Program-made: the position numbers and the translations under genes | NCBI RefSeq assembly: GCF_018904615.1 | Contig: NZ_JADCNH010000004.1 | Span: 159,661-223,660, forward strand | Source of the DNA: Verticiella alkaliphila | GTDB taxonomy: Bacteria; Pseudomonadota; Gammaproteobacteria; Burkholderiales; Burkholderiaceae_B | Direction: 5' to 3' | Length of the DNA stretch: 64,000 bases | Notes under the pieces: model-generated | The model's database searches: none | The model's input: only the letters and a program-made list of their open reading frames with translations | Told to the model about the DNA's origin: nothing | Part shown: piece after piece, positions 19,066 through 28,515 of the stretch | How positions within the stretch are numbered: the first letter of the stretch is position 1 | How the letters are laid out: each line of letters begins with the position of its first letter

Positions 19066-19452
19066 TTACTTCACCTTGAAGGTGACGTTACCTGTGATCG
19101 GATGCGTGTCCGAGGAGACGGCACGCCATTCGACGCGATAGTCGCCCGGCTGGAGCGCTTGTGCCGGCGTGATGACCATGGTCTTGCCGTCGCCGGCACC
19201 CGCGACGCTGGCGTTGATCTTCATCGGGCCATGGCTCGCCATACCCGGCATGCCCGTCATGACAAGGCTCGCGGCGGAGAACTGCGGCACCAGCGTTTCG
19301 GAGAACTTCAGCTCGATGGTGGCTGGCGCGGAAACCTGCGACTTATCGGCCGGCGTCGAAGATACCAGCGAAGGATGCGCGAATGCGGCGGTGGCGAACA
19401 GGCCAGCAGCGATCGGCGCGACGAACTTGGCGATGAAATGTGAACGGGTCAT
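19066..19452 (-). CDS. copC: periplasmic copper-resistance protein CopC
   Basis: 128 residues with a cleavable signal peptide ending AAFA. Cleavage would expose His as the first residue of HPSLVSSTPADKSQV, the N-terminal Cu(II) ligand of CopC. Further ligands are visible in SSDTHPITGNVTF. A Met-rich stretch (MTGMPGMASHGPMK) gives the Cu(I) site found in two-site CopC proteins. The frame opens earlier at 19515, but the signal peptide starts at the ATG at 19452. It is followed directly by copD, and the P-type ATPase gene lies 140 bases upstream. Confidence 0.94.
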   Translation of the reverse strand: MTRSHFIAKFVAPIAAGLFATAAFAHPSLVSSTPADKSQVSAPATIELKFSETLVPQFSAASLVMTGMPGMASHGPMKINASVAGAGDGKTMVITPAQALQPGDYRVEWRAVSSDTHPITGNVTFKVK

Positions 19453-19592
19453 GGAGATTCCTACCTTGATGTGTGAGGATGGTTTAAGAACGAAATGCCG
19501 AGATAAGGCTTGCACCTTCGCAACGGCTTGGAACGAAAAAGACGGTTCGCTGGGCGATAGCAGGCTCCTGTAGGTTCAGACAGAAGATCCGG

Positions 19593-22073
19593 TCACAGTC
19601 GGCTCGCTCTCAGGCGCAATGCGTTGCCAACGACCGACGCCGAACTCAGGCTCATCGCCAATGCGGCGATCAGCGGCGACAGCAGCCAGCCCGTCAGGGG
19701 ATAGAGAACCCCGGCGGCGATGGGAATGCCCAGCGCGTTGTAGAGGAAGGCGAACATGAGGTTCTGCTTCATGTTGCGCACGGTACTCACCGAGAGCGTG
19801 CGAGCGACAGCGATGCCACGCAGGTCGCCCTTGACCAGCGTGACCTGCGCGCTGTTCATCGCCACGTCGGTTCCCGTTCCCATGGCGATGCCCACGTCTG
19901 CCTTTGCCAAGGCCGGCGCGTCGTTGATACCGTCTCCGGCCATGGCGACGATGCGGCCCTCTCTCTGCAAACGCTCGATCAACATGAGCTTGTCCGCCGG
20001 CTTGACTTCACCATGCACCTCGTCGATGCCCAGGCGTGCACCGACGGCTTTGGCGGTGGTCTGCCCGTCCCCGGTGGCCATGATGACCCGCAGGCCCGCA
20101 GCCTTCAACGCGGCCAGGGCCTCGGGGGTACTGCCCTTGACCGGATCGGATACGGCGAGCAAGCCCGCGAGCTGCCCGTCCACAGCCAGGTACATGACGC
20201 TGGCCCCTTCGCCGCGCAGGGCTTCTGCCTGGGGTACGAGCGGCTCAACCGACACGCCAGACTGCTCCATCAGCACCGTATTGCCCAACGCCAGTTGCCG
20301 GTGCTCAACTTTCCCGCGCACACCGATGCCCGTTCCCGATTCAAAGGTCTGAGGCTTCACGAGTTGGAGGCCCTGGGCACGCGCGGCCTGCACGATGGCG
20401 TCGGCCAGGGGGTGTTCACTGCCCTGGTCCAGGCTGGCTGCAAGACGCAGCACCTCGTCGTTCGTGAAACCGGGTGCTGCGACGACCTGGTCGAAAGCAG
20501 GCCGACCTTCGGTCAGGGTTCCCGTCTTGTCGATGACGAGGGTATCGACCTTGCGAAGATTCTCGATCGCTGCGGCGTCGCGGAACAGCACCCCCTGCGT
20601 GGCGCCACGGCCCGTTGCGACCATGATCGACATCGGCGTGGCCAGACCCAGCGCGCACGGGCAGGCGATGATCAGGACGGCCACCGCATTGATGAGTCCA
20701 TAGACCCAGGTGGGCTGCGGCCCGAAGAATCCCCAGACAAAGAGCGTCGTGACCGCAATGGCGACGACGGCCATCACGAAGTAGCCGGCAACGACATCGG
20801 CCATGCGTTGCATCGGCGCCTTGGAACGCTGCGCCTGGGCGACCATCTGCACGATCTGCGACAGAACGGTGTCCGAGCCGATCCGCTCCGAACGCATGAC
20901 CAGCGCGCCACTGGTGTTGAGTGTGGCCCCAATGACCTTGTCGCCCACGCGCTTGCTGACGGGCAGCGGCTCGCCGGTCAGCATGGATTCGTCAATCGAG
21001 CTGCTGCCCTCGTGCACGATGCCATCCACCGGCACCTTCTCGCCGGGTCGGATGCGCAGCAGGTCGCCGACGTGCACATGGCTGAGCGGCACGTCTTCCT
21101 CGCTGCCGTCCGCATTGATGCGCCGCGCGGTCTTGGGCGCCAGCCCCAGCAGCGACTTGATGGCCGCCGAAGTCTGGGAGCGGGCCTTGAGTTCCAGCAC
21201 CTGGCCGAGCAGTGTCAGCGAGATGATGACGGCGGCGGCCTCGAAATACACGCCGACCCGTCCCATGGACATGAAGGATGCTGGAAACACTTCCGGCGCA
21301 ACGGTCGCCACGACGCTATAGATGAATGCCGCACCAGTTCCCAGGCCGATCAGCGTCCACATGTTCGGGCTGCGGTTGACCACGGACAGCCAGCCGCGGG
21401 AGAAGAAGGGCCAGCCGGCCCACAGCACGATCGGAAACGACAGCACCAGCTCGACCCAGCTCTGCGTGGCCATGTCCATCAGGTGCAGCCGCTCACCCAG
21501 CATCGCCAGCGCCAGGACCACGAGCGTCAACGGCAGGGTCCACCAGAAGCGACGTGAGAAGTCACGCAACTCCGGGTTGTCGTCGTCGAGGTCGGGCAGC
21601 AGAGGCTCCAGCGTCATCCCGCACTTGGGGCAGGTTCCCGGATGATCCTGGCGGATCTCCGGGTGCATCGGGCAGGTGTAGATCGTTCCGGGTGCGGCTG
21701 GCGTTGACGCCTGGGCCGGTGGCACCACCGTGCTGGCGTGGTGATGCGGGGCATGGCCGCTGCCTGTGGCTGTGCTCGCGCCTCCGCCCGCATATCGCGC
21801 CGGATCGGCGTCGAATTTGCCCTTGCATCCGGTGCTGCAAAACAAGTACGTGTTCCCCAGGTGCGTGGAGCGGTGCTCCGACGCTGCCGTGACCGTCATG
21901 CCACACACCGGATCGCGCGTCGCGGCATCGGGCTGCGAGTGGCTTGAGGACCCGCCCGCGTCGCCACTGCCAGCATGGCTGGCGTGATGGTGGTGCGTGT
22001 GCGGGCCGGACGTTGTGGCACCCGCCGCCATGCCTGCGTGCTCATGTCCTGAAGACTTGCTGGGTGAATTCAT
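19593..22073 (-). CDS. copF: copper-translocating P1B-type ATPase with N-terminal YHS and heavy-metal domains (CopF-like)
   Basis: 826 residues from ATG 22073. It exports copper from the cytoplasm using ATP. The N-terminus is His-rich and is followed by a YHS domain ([16 protein letters not shown] ... [16 protein letters not shown]), a second His stretch, then a heavy-metal-binding domain ([25 protein letters not shown]) in place of CxxC HMA domains. The core has the TGE motif ([13 protein letters not shown]), the Cu motif [11 protein letters not shown], phosphorylation site [11 protein letters not shown] motif SEHPLADAI and hinge [15 protein letters not shown]. The start is uncertain: the frame continues to a TTG at 22148, adding 25 residues with ACCDH, but no ribosome site is seen there. 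Confidence 0.94.
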   Translation of the reverse strand: MNSPSKSSGHEHAGMAAGATTSGPHTHHHHASHAGSGDAGGSSSHSQPDAATRDPVCGMTVTAASEHRSTHLGNTYLFCSTGCKGKFDADPARYAGGGASTATGSGHAPHHHASTVVPPAQASTPAAPGTIYTCPMHPEIRQDHPGTCPKCGMTLEPLLPDLDDDNPELRDFSRRFWWTLPLTLVVLALAMLGERLHLMDMATQSWVELVLSFPIVLWAGWPFFSRGWLSVVNRSPNMWTLIGLGTGAAFIYSVVATVAPEVFPASFMSMGRVGVYFEAAAVIISLTLLGQVLELKARSQTSAAIKSLLGLAPKTARRINADGSEEDVPLSHVHVGDLLRIRPGEKVPVDGIVHEGSSSIDESMLTGEPLPVSKRVGDKVIGATLNTSGALVMRSERIGSDTVLSQIVQMVAQAQRSKAPMQRMADVVAGYFVMAVVAIAVTTLFVWGFFGPQPTWVYGLINAVAVLIIACPCALGLATPMSIMVATGRGATQGVLFRDAAAIENLRKVDTLVIDKTGTLTEGRPAFDQVVAAPGFTNDEVLRLAASLDQGSEHPLADAIVQAARAQGLQLVKPQTFESGTGIGVRGKVEHRQLALGNTVLMEQSGVSVEPLVPQAEALRGEGASVMYLAVDGQLAGLLAVSDPVKGSTPEALAALKAAGLRVIMATGDGQTTAKAVGARLGIDEVHGEVKPADKLMLIERLQREGRIVAMAGDGINDAPALAKADVGIAMGTGTDVAMNSAQVTLVKGDLRGIAVARTLSVSTVRNMKQNLMFAFLYNALGIPIAAGVLYPLTGWLLSPLIAALAMSLSSASVVGNALRLRASRL

Positions 22074-22187
22074 AGTGACAAGTGCCCCTTCGCCGTTAAC
22101 CGTTGGTGTCTGGTGATCGCAGCAGGCCGCAGACGCGCAAGGAGACAAGCGCGGCGTCGCGTTCTCGCACGGTGCGAGTGCCTCGAC

Positions 22188-22460
22188 TCATTGCTTCTGC
22201 TCCTTGGAGGCTGCGGCACCTTCCTCACCCTGACGTGCGGCATGATCGTGTTCGCCGTGGCCGTGACCACGGTGCATGAACAGGTGCATCAGCGGACAAG
22301 CCGCCAGCAGCAGGAAGGGGAGATAGCCGGCAACATGTGCCGTGTGCTCCTTGAGCAGGAAATACGCGGCGACAGCGGCGATGATGAGGAACGCCACGCC
22401 GTAGCGCGATCGCCAGACCCGGGGACGATCGCTGGGGGTCTGTGTGTGCTGATGCTGCAT
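22188..22460 (-). CDS. DUF2933 small membrane protein of copper islands
   Basis: 90 residues. One or two hydrophobic segments (YGVAFLIIAAVAAYFLL and YLPFLLLAACPLMHLFM) are followed by a His-rich, charged tail (HRGHGHGEHDHAA). This is the pattern of DUF2933 proteins, which recur beside copper P-type ATPases and multicopper oxidases. Their function is unknown; the His and Met residues suggest metal handling at the membrane. It lies between the P-type ATPase gene and copG on the same strand. Confidence 0.85.
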   Translation of the reverse strand: MQHQHTQTPSDRPRVWRSRYGVAFLIIAAVAAYFLLKEHTAHVAGYLPFLLLAACPLMHLFMHRGHGHGEHDHAARQGEEGAAASKEQKQ

Positions 22461-22493
22461 GGCATATCTCCACGGAGAAGGGTTGATGGATGG

Positions 22494-22979
22494 TCAGCGA
22501 TGCGACTGATAGACCGTGCTACTACCGTTTTTCCCGATCAGTAGCACGTCGTAGGCGTCCTTGCGTCCACCATAGGCCGGACCATCCATGCCGGGCGAAC
22601 CGACCGGCATGCCCGGCGCCGCGAGGCCGATGGCCTGTGGGGCTTCGCGCAGCAAGCGTTGAATGTCCGAGGCAGGCACATGACCCTCGATGGCATAGCC
22701 GCCGATCTGCGCCGTGTGGCACGAACCGTACTTCTGCGGGATGCCCAGCCGCGTGCGCGCTGCCGTGTTCCCGGTGTCAATAACCTGCACATCGAAGCCT
22801 GCGCCTTGCAGGTGTGAGACCCAGTCCTTGCAGCATCCGCAGCTCGGGTCCTTCCACACCTTGGCGATCGGTCGGCTCTGCGCCAGGCTTGGCCCTGCGA
22901 GTGCCATCACCAACAAGCCAGCGATCAATGCTTGCCGTCTCGGCATCTTGCCCTGGTTTCTGTCGTTGTGCATGTTCAT
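22494..22979 (-). CDS. copG: CopG-like DUF411 periplasmic metal-binding protein
   Basis: 161 residues with a signal peptide (RRQALIAGLLVMALAGPSLAQ). The DUF411 core has a thioredoxin-like metal site, VWKDPSCGCCKDWVSHLQ, followed by KYGSCHTAQIGGYAIEGHVPA and the terminal segment VLLIGKNG. Proteins of this family, called CopG, bind copper in a Cys/His/Met cluster and are proposed to change its redox state. Start ATG at 22979 has AGAGG seven bases upstream. It lies between copB and the DUF2933 gene, all on the minus strand. Confidence 0.9.
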   Translation of the reverse strand: MNMHNDRNQGKMPRRQALIAGLLVMALAGPSLAQSRPIAKVWKDPSCGCCKDWVSHLQGAGFDVQVIDTGNTAARTRLGIPQKYGSCHTAQIGGYAIEGHVPASDIQRLLREAPQAIGLAAPGMPVGSPGMDGPAYGGRKDAYDVLLIGKNGSSTVYQSHR

Positions 22980-23016
22980 GGATTGCCTCTCATCAGTTGC
23001 TCAAACCCGGAAAGTC

Positions 23017-23997
23017 CTAGAACCAGAATCGCACGCCAGCCACCCAGCGCGTCTGCTGCGTGCGGCCGCCTTCGGCGCGCACATAGTCCGCTGTGCGTCC
23101 GAAGCTGCCCGCCCGTTCCACGCCGATGTAAGGGGCGAACTGGCGACTGAATTCATAGCGCAGGCGCAAGCCAGCAGACGCTTCGGCCAGGCCCTTGCCG
23201 ATACCTCGTTCCGGGTCGTCCTTGCCATAGAACTGCAATTCGGCACGAGGCTCCAGAATCAGTCGCTGGGTCAGCAGCAGTTCGTAGCTTCCTTCGACAC
23301 GCAGCGCAGTACGCCCGCCACTTCCCACGTAGCCCGTCGCCTCCAGCTCGAACCAGTAGGGGGCAAGGCCCTGGATGCCGAAAGCCAACCATTGACGGCT
23401 CGGGCCTTCTCCGTTATCCACTCGAACGCCGAGCTGGGTGTCCCAGTACGGTGCGACGGCGTGCCCCCAGAGAAGCTCGGTACGCGATTCTTCGAGCTTT
23501 CCCTTGGCGATGTCGCCTTCGGCCTTCACGACGGCCTTGTTGTAGGTCGTCCCATACCACGCCTGGAGGTCGTAGGCCGTGGAATCTTCCCCTTTGCGCG
23601 TGAAGCGGCGCTCCAGGGTTTCGCCGCGCAACGAGAAGAACGTGTGTTCGTCGGCCAGCATCAGCCGCGGCACACCGGGTACGGCGTAGTCGCCCGATCC
23701 CAATGTCAGGCCATTGGAGTAGCCGTGTGGATCGCGGGCGTCAGGAGGCGCCGACCCGCCCTGCATCTGCATGTTGCCGTGATCCATGGCCGGGGTTGCG
23801 GTGGAGCCGCTCGCCGGCGCCGTGTGACCTGCGTGCGGGTCGGCGGCTGGAGTCACGGTCTGAGTGGATGGCGCGGCCGTTTGAGCGTCGGCATGGCCGT
23901 GCGCTGCATTGTCGTTCTGTGCTTGTGCCTGGGCGGCGACGCTTACCAGGGCCAGAAGCGTCGTGGCCAGTGCGCGAGTGGGGAGTGCTTTGGACAT
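23017..23997 (-). CDS. copB: outer-membrane copper-resistance protein CopB
   Basis: 326 residues from ATG 23997. There is a signal peptide (MSKALPTRALATTLLALVSVAAQA), then a His/Met-rich linker (DPHAGHTAPASG, MDHGNMQMQGG), then the beta-barrel domain with the CopB pattern DLQAWYGTTYNKAVVKAEG, TELLWGHAVAPYWDTQLGVR and the terminal VAGVRFWF, ending in Phe as outer-membrane barrels do. CopB proteins sequester or export periplasmic copper together with CopA. The copA stop lies 25 bases upstream, so the two are one transcript. Confidence 0.95.
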   Translation of the reverse strand: MSKALPTRALATTLLALVSVAAQAQAQNDNAAHGHADAQTAAPSTQTVTPAADPHAGHTAPASGSTATPAMDHGNMQMQGGSAPPDARDPHGYSNGLTLGSGDYAVPGVPRLMLADEHTFFSLRGETLERRFTRKGEDSTAYDLQAWYGTTYNKAVVKAEGDIAKGKLEESRTELLWGHAVAPYWDTQLGVRVDNGEGPSRQWLAFGIQGLAPYWFELEATGYVGSGGRTALRVEGSYELLLTQRLILEPRAELQFYGKDDPERGIGKGLAEASAGLRLRYEFSRQFAPYIGVERAGSFGRTADYVRAEGGRTQQTRWVAGVRFWF

Positions 23998-24022
23998 TCT
24001 TGGTCTTCCTTGTGCGCTGGGT

Positions 24023-25933
24023 TCAAGACACCACGACTTCGCGGAACATGCCGGCATCCATGTGGAACATCAGGTGGCAGTGCCAAGCCCAGCGGCCGAG
24101 CGCGTCGGCTGTCACCAGGAAACTGATGCGTTGTGCCGGTTGCACCGGCAGGGTGTGGCGGCGCGCAAGGAAGCGACCGTCGGGGCTTTCCAGCTCGCTC
24201 CACATGCCGTGCAGGTGCATGGGATGGGTCATCATGGTGTCGTTGTGCAGAATGACCCGCAGCCGTTCGCCGTGTTTGAAATGCACCGGCGTGGACTTTC
24301 CGAACTCCAGTCCGTCCAGGGACCATGCGTAGCGTTCCATGTTGCCCGTGAGGTGCAGTTCGACCTCCCGACCAGGGCCTCTCTTGTCCAGCGGCCCCGA
24401 CGGGGTATGCAGATCCGCGAGAGTCAACACGCGCCGACCGTTGTTGCGCAGTCCGATGCCGGGGTCATCGAGGTTGGTGCGCGCCATGTCAACGCGCATG
24501 TCCGTGCTGGCACCGTACTCGGTGCGAGCGTGGCGAGCAGTGGTGCTGGGCACGGCCAGTCCCCCCGCAGCCGCGGCGTGCTGGCTGTGATCCATCGCCA
24601 TGCCACCGTGGTTCATGGCGCCGTGGTTCATGCCAGCCATCGCCCCATGATCCATCCCGGACATCGAACCCGAGCCCATGCCGGTCATCCCGGTCATGCC
24701 CGTCATGCCCGTCATGCCCGTCATCCCGGTCATCTCCATGGCCTGGCCGGACCCGCCGTGGTCCATGCCCCCCATCATGCCGCCCATCATGTCGTTCATG
24801 GTCAGCCATTCGACCGGATCGAGGGCAGGTACGGGCGCTTGAAGACCTTCACGCACGGCCAGCGTGGCACGCGCGTAGCCTGTCCGGTCCATCGCCTGGG
24901 CGAAGATCGTGTAAGCGTCATCCCGTGGCTGGACGATCACATCGACGGTTTCGCCAGGACCGAATCGGAACTCATCGACCGTCACCGGCTCCACGTCAAC
25001 ACCATCGACGTGCACCACCGTGAGTTTCAGTCCCGGAATGCGTACGTCGTAGAAGGTGTTGCCCGCACCGTTGACCATGCGCAGCCGCACGCGCTCACCC
25101 GGTCGGAACAGCGCCGTCCAATTGCCGGCGGGGGTGACGCCGTTGGCCAGATAGGTCAGCGTGGCGGCAGACAGATCGGCGAGATCCGTCGGATTCATCC
25201 GCATCTCGTTCCACATCTTGCGCTTGTCGATCGCAGCGGCCATGCCGTCGCGCGAGGCGTCCCGGAAGAAGTCGAAGACGGTAGGTTGGTTGTAGTTGTA
25301 GTAGTCGCTTTGGGACTTGAGCTTGGTGAACACCCGCATCGGGTCTTCGTCGGTCCAATCCGAGAACAGCAGCACGTGGTCACGGTCGGCGCGGATGGTC
25401 TCGGCGCCAGCGGGGTCGATGATGATCGCCCCGTACATGCCCGTGAGTTCCTGGAAGCCGGAGTGCGAGTGGTACCAGTAGGAGCCGCTCTGCTGAACCT
25501 TGAAGCGGTACGTGAAGGTCTCGCCGGGAGCGATGCCATTGAAGCTGATGCCCGGTACGCCATCCATCTGATACGGCAGGATGATCCCGTGCCAGTGGAT
25601 GGATGTGGCTTCACGCAGCTTGTTGGTCACACGGATTGTGACGGTGTCGCCCTCTCGCCAACGCAAGGTCGGCGCCGGCAGCGAGCCGTTGATGGTCGTG
25701 GCCACGCCCGGCTTGCCAGTGAAGTTCACGGGCGATTCGGCGATCACCAAGTCGAACTCGGTGCCCTTCAGAACAGGAGCGGCACCGCGCGTCGCGGAGC
25801 CTTGCTGGGCAAATGCCCTGAGCGCCGGGGTGGACAACCCGGCCAGGACGCCGCCAGCGGCCAGCCCCTGAACAAAACGCCGACGAGACAGGCCCAGTGG
25901 GGGCGCGATTACAAAGGGCGAACGAGGCGGCAT
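24023..25933 (-). CDS. copA: periplasmic multicopper oxidase CopA
   Basis: 636 residues. CopA oxidises Cu(I) to the less toxic Cu(II) in the periplasm. A twin-arginine signal is present (GLSRRRFVQGLAAGG). All four copper motif groups are visible: ATSIHWHGIILP, GSYWYHSHSGFQ, THPMHLHGMWSE and the T1/T3 motif WAWHCHLMFHMDAGM. Between the second and third domains there is a Met/His-rich insertion with six MTG repeats and several MDHG/MNHG units. The ATG at 25933 was chosen because GGAGG lies about ten bases upstream; the frame is open to 26068. It heads the copA-copB-copG-DUF2933-copF-copC-copD-copK run and is divergent from copRS. Confidence 0.96.
   Translation of the reverse strand: MPPRSPFVIAPPLGLSRRRFVQGLAAGGVLAGLSTPALRAFAQQGSATRGAAPVLKGTEFDLVIAESPVNFTGKPGVATTINGSLPAPTLRWREGDTVTIRVTNKLREATSIHWHGIILPYQMDGVPGISFNGIAPGETFTYRFKVQQSGSYWYHSHSGFQELTGMYGAIIIDPAGAETIRADRDHVLLFSDWTDEDPMRVFTKLKSQSDYYNYNQPTVFDFFRDASRDGMAAAIDKRKMWNEMRMNPTDLADLSAATLTYLANGVTPAGNWTALFRPGERVRLRMVNGAGNTFYDVRIPGLKLTVVHVDGVDVEPVTVDEFRFGPGETVDVIVQPRDDAYTIFAQAMDRTGYARATLAVREGLQAPVPALDPVEWLTMNDMMGGMMGGMDHGGSGQAMEMTGMTGMTGMTGMTGMTGMGSGSMSGMDHGAMAGMNHGAMNHGGMAMDHSQHAAAAGGLAVPSTTARHARTEYGASTDMRVDMARTNLDDPGIGLRNNGRRVLTLADLHTPSGPLDKRGPGREVELHLTGNMERYAWSLDGLEFGKSTPVHFKHGERLRVILHNDTMMTHPMHLHGMWSELESPDGRFLARRHTLPVQPAQRISFLVTADALGRWAWHCHLMFHMDAGMFREVVVS
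24677..24739 (-). repeat. in-frame 9-bp tandem repeat (Met-Thr-Gly) within copA
   Basis: Six consecutive copies of a 9-bp unit encode MTG, flanked by MEM on one side. The units differ only at synonymous positions (CCC/GCC and CGT/GGT on the plus strand). Such repeats vary in number between strains by slippage and set the number of Cu(I)-binding methionines. Confidence 0.9.
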
Positions 25934-26057
25934 GGCCTGAAATCCTCCATAGATAACTTGAAAGTCGTCTTTAGAGCCGCCTTTGGTCTTGGGCGGCACG
26001 GTTCGACGCATGGAGGTCATGCTATGGAGTGACCACTTTCGGATGAATGACCCTTGG

Positions 26058-26073
26058 ATTACATTCATGTAAT
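26058..26073. promoter_or_regulatory. probable CopR operator between copA and copR
   Basis: ATTACATTCATGTAAT is a perfect palindrome (7-bp arms around TC). It is in the divergent region between copA (start 25933) and copR (start 26189), where a copper response regulator is expected to bind. A second ATTACATT half-site lies at 26105-26112, and a similar half-site precedes copK. Assignment to CopR is inferred from position and symmetry. Confidence 0.7.
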
Positions 26074-26188
26074 GGTCGCGTCATCTTCGTGGCAGGAAGC
26101 GACTATTACATTGCCCCTAAGAAGCAAATGAATGGGGCATCGTGGGCGGCAAAATTCCTTACGCCGCAGCGATTTCATGGGGCATGCG

Positions 26189-26881
26189 ATGAAGCTGTTG
26201 GTCGTTGAAGACGAGAACAAGACGGCGGATTACGTCCGCCAAGGTCTCATGGAGGCGGGGTTCGTCGTGGATCTGGCGCGCAACGGATTGGACGGACACC
26301 ACTTGGCCATGAGCGAGACCTACGATTTGGTGGTCTTGGATGTCATGCTGCCGGATGTCGATGGCTGGCGCATCGTGCGTTCGCTGCGAGATGCTGGCAA
26401 ACAGGTCCCTGTGCTATTTCTGACCGCACGTGGCAGCGTGGATGACCGCGTCAAGGGGTTGGAACTGGGGGCAGACGACTATCTCGTCAAGCCGTTCGCG
26501 TTCTCGGAATTGCTGGCGCGGGTGCGGACGCTGCTGCGACGCGGAAGCGCTCCGAGCCAGCCTGATCGCATCCAAGTTGCCGATTTGGTGCTGGACTTGC
26601 CGCGCCGACGTGCAACGCGCGCTGGTCAGCGCATCAATCTCACCAGCAAGGAGTTCGCGTTGCTCGAACTGCTGGCACGCCGAAAGGGTGAAGTTCTGCC
26701 GCGTTCGTTGATTGCGTCTCAGGTATGGGACATGAATTTCGACAGCGACAGCAACGTCATTGATGTGGCCATCCGTCGTCTGCGCGCAAAGATCGACGAT
26801 GCCTTCAATCCAAAGCTCATCCACACTGTACGTGGCATGGGATACACGCTCGATGCGCCTGATGATGACCTCGCGCCATAA
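26189..26881 (+). CDS. copR: copper response regulator CopR (OmpR family)
   Basis: 230 residues. The receiver domain is complete: acidic pair VVEDE, phosphoacceptor D51 in [13 protein letters not shown], Thr in FLTARG and K101 in DYLVKPF. The C-terminal winged helix ([25 protein letters not shown] to [10 protein letters not shown] and [11 protein letters not shown]) is OmpR/PhoB type, closest in style to CusR/CopR regulators. The start is the ATG at 26189 at the universal MKLLVVEDE; the open frame begins earlier at 26132. The copS start overlaps its end. It probably activates copA and copK promoters through the ATTACAT palindrome. Confidence 0.95.
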   Translation: MKLLVVEDENKTADYVRQGLMEAGFVVDLARNGLDGHHLAMSETYDLVVLDVMLPDVDGWRIVRSLRDAGKQVPVLFLTARGSVDDRVKGLELGADDYLVKPFAFSELLARVRTLLRRGSAPSQPDRIQVADLVLDLPRRRATRAGQRINLTSKEFALLELLARRKGEVLPRSLIASQVWDMNFDSDSNVIDVAIRRLRAKIDDAFNPKLIHTVRGMGYTLDAPDDDLAP

Positions 26882-28286
26882 GCCACGGCGAAGCCGTCCC
26901 GCGTCGCTTGCATTGAGGGTCACGGCCCTGGTTGGCATTGCCACGACCTTGGTATTTCTAGCGTTCAACTGGGTTGTCGTTAGATCCTTGGAGCACCACT
27001 TTGCCCAACAGGACGCCCATGAACTTGACGCAGTGGTCACGGCCTTGGCAGAGCCGTTGCGACAGATCGCTAATGACATGGACAAAGATGAGTTGCGGCA
27101 GCATTTAGCCAATGCAGTGGCAGGACATCATGGGATGACCTATGGCGTCTATGATCGGTCGGGCAATACCATCTATGCCACGCCGGGTCCTGACCTGTCG
27201 AAACTTGCCAGCGGCAAAAAATTGGTCAACCGCATCACCGCCGACGATTTGACGGTGTGGCAAGAGAATCAGAGGTCTTATCGAGGTGTGGCGTTACAAC
27301 TGCCTGCCGACGATTCGGCGGCACCTGGCTACCGCATCGTCGCCGCCATGGACATCGGCTTTCATCTCGATTTCTTGGCAGAGTTCAAGCGCATGCTCTG
27401 GTGGGCGACCTGCCTTGTTCTCTGCATTGCGCTCGGTGTGGCTTGGCTGGCCGTGCAATGGGGCCACCTTCCAATCCGCAAGGTCAACGAGGAGATTCGC
27501 ACGATCCGTTCTTCAAAGCTGGATGTGAGACTTGATCCTCTGGACGTACCTATAGAACTGGCTGAACTTGTGGTCGCCTTCAACGACATGTTGGCCAGAA
27601 TCGAGGAAGGGTTTGTCCGCCTGTCGCACTTTTCCGCCGACATTGCGCACGAGTTGCGTACACCCGTTACCAACCTGATTACGCAGTCCCATGTGGCGCT
27701 CGGGCAACCCCGCCGTGCAGAGGAATATCGGGAAATCCTCTACTCCAACTTGGAGGAGTTTGATCGCATGAGTCGCATGATCGGCGACATGTTGTTTCTA
27801 GCTCAAACGGAAAATGACCCTCGAAATCTCCGTCTCGGCGAAATCGACTTGGCTGAGTTGATCCGAGGTTTGTTTGACTACTTCGAGGCATTAGCTGAAG
27901 ACCGCAGCATCACACTTTACGCAAAGGGTGCCGCCGAACCAATACGGGCGGATCGTGAGATGTTGCTGCGGGCACTCAACAATCTTCTTTCCAACGCAAT
28001 CCGTCATACTCCCTATGGGTCGCGTATTACAGTCGCTTTGGCGCAAGATGAGCGATGGACAACGATAAGTGTCGAAAATCCGGGCGAGCAAATTTCGGAG
28101 GCTGATCTGCCGAAGTTATTCGATCGATTTTTCCGAGTAGATCCTGCCCGCCAACGAAAGAACGCAGGTGCAGGGCTAGGGCTGGCCATCGTCAAATCAA
28201 TTGCCGAAGCTCATGGTGGACATGTGCAGGCAACGTCCAACGATACAGCGACTAAATTTGATCTAACGCTGCCTCGCATCGCTTAA
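26853..28286 (+). CDS. copS: copper sensor histidine kinase CopS
   Basis: About 477 residues. Domains: membrane segment 22-43, periplasmic sensor about 44-180, second membrane segment 182-201, HAMP region, then kinase core with H-box [15 protein letters not shown] (H266), N-box [16 protein letters not shown] and G-box [19 protein letters not shown]. This is the CusS/CopS heavy-metal sensor layout. The start overlaps copR; ATGs at 26853, 26862 and 26865 are all possible. Its base composition is visibly less GC-rich than the flanking chromosome, consistent with acquisition. A short CTCCCGC/GCGGGAG hairpin at 28294-28311 follows, without a T-run. Confidence 0.94.
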   Translation: MRLMMTSRHKPRRSRPASLALRVTALVGIATTLVFLAFNWVVVRSLEHHFAQQDAHELDAVVTALAEPLRQIANDMDKDELRQHLANAVAGHHGMTYGVYDRSGNTIYATPGPDLSKLASGKKLVNRITADDLTVWQENQRSYRGVALQLPADDSAAPGYRIVAAMDIGFHLDFLAEFKRMLWWATCLVLCIALGVAWLAVQWGHLPIRKVNEEIRTIRSSKLDVRLDPLDVPIELAELVVAFNDMLARIEEGFVRLSHFSADIAHELRTPVTNLITQSHVALGQPRRAEEYREILYSNLEEFDRMSRMIGDMLFLAQTENDPRNLRLGEIDLAELIRGLFDYFEALAEDRSITLYAKGAAEPIRADREMLLRALNNLLSNAIRHTPYGSRITVALAQDERWTTISVENPGEQISEADLPKLFDRFFRVDPARQRKNAGAGLGLAIVKSIAEAHGGHVQATSNDTATKFDLTLPRIA

Positions 28287-28362
28287 GTTGGCCTCCCGCC
28301 ATTGCGGGAGAATGCAGATCGTGGGTGGGCGCAGTTTCGGCTCGTCGGAAGCAGGTTGCTCG

Positions 28363-28480
28363 TCAGATGATGGACATGCCTTTCTGTCGTCCAATCTCCC
28401 ATGACACGCCACCGCCGCGTACAGTGGCAGCAAGTTGCTGACCTAGCCGCTGCTCGATCACCGGCTTCCACGGCACCAGG
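28363..28480 (-). pseudogene. C-terminal remnant of a conjugative relaxase (VirD2-like, DUF3363)
   Basis: Reading the minus strand inward from the IS66 end gives 38 uninterrupted codons ending in TGA at 28363: LVPWKPVIEQRLGQQLAATV, then RGGGVSWEIGRQKGMSII. This resembles the conserved C-terminus of DUF3363/VirD2-type relaxases carried by integrative conjugative elements of the Tn4371 kind (W-P-lExxLG ... GxxW...GRxxG). The rest of the gene is absent, cut exactly at the IS66 terminus at 28481. The assignment rests on recognition of this motif, not on a search. Confidence 0.7.
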
Positions 28481-28515
28481 GTAAACGCCCGGCAATCACA
28501 CCTTGACGGCGATGT

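Noticed and set aside
24660..24745. Possible CRISPR-like repeat array
   Set aside because: The periodic units are 9-bp in-frame codon repeats of copA (MTG), without spacers.
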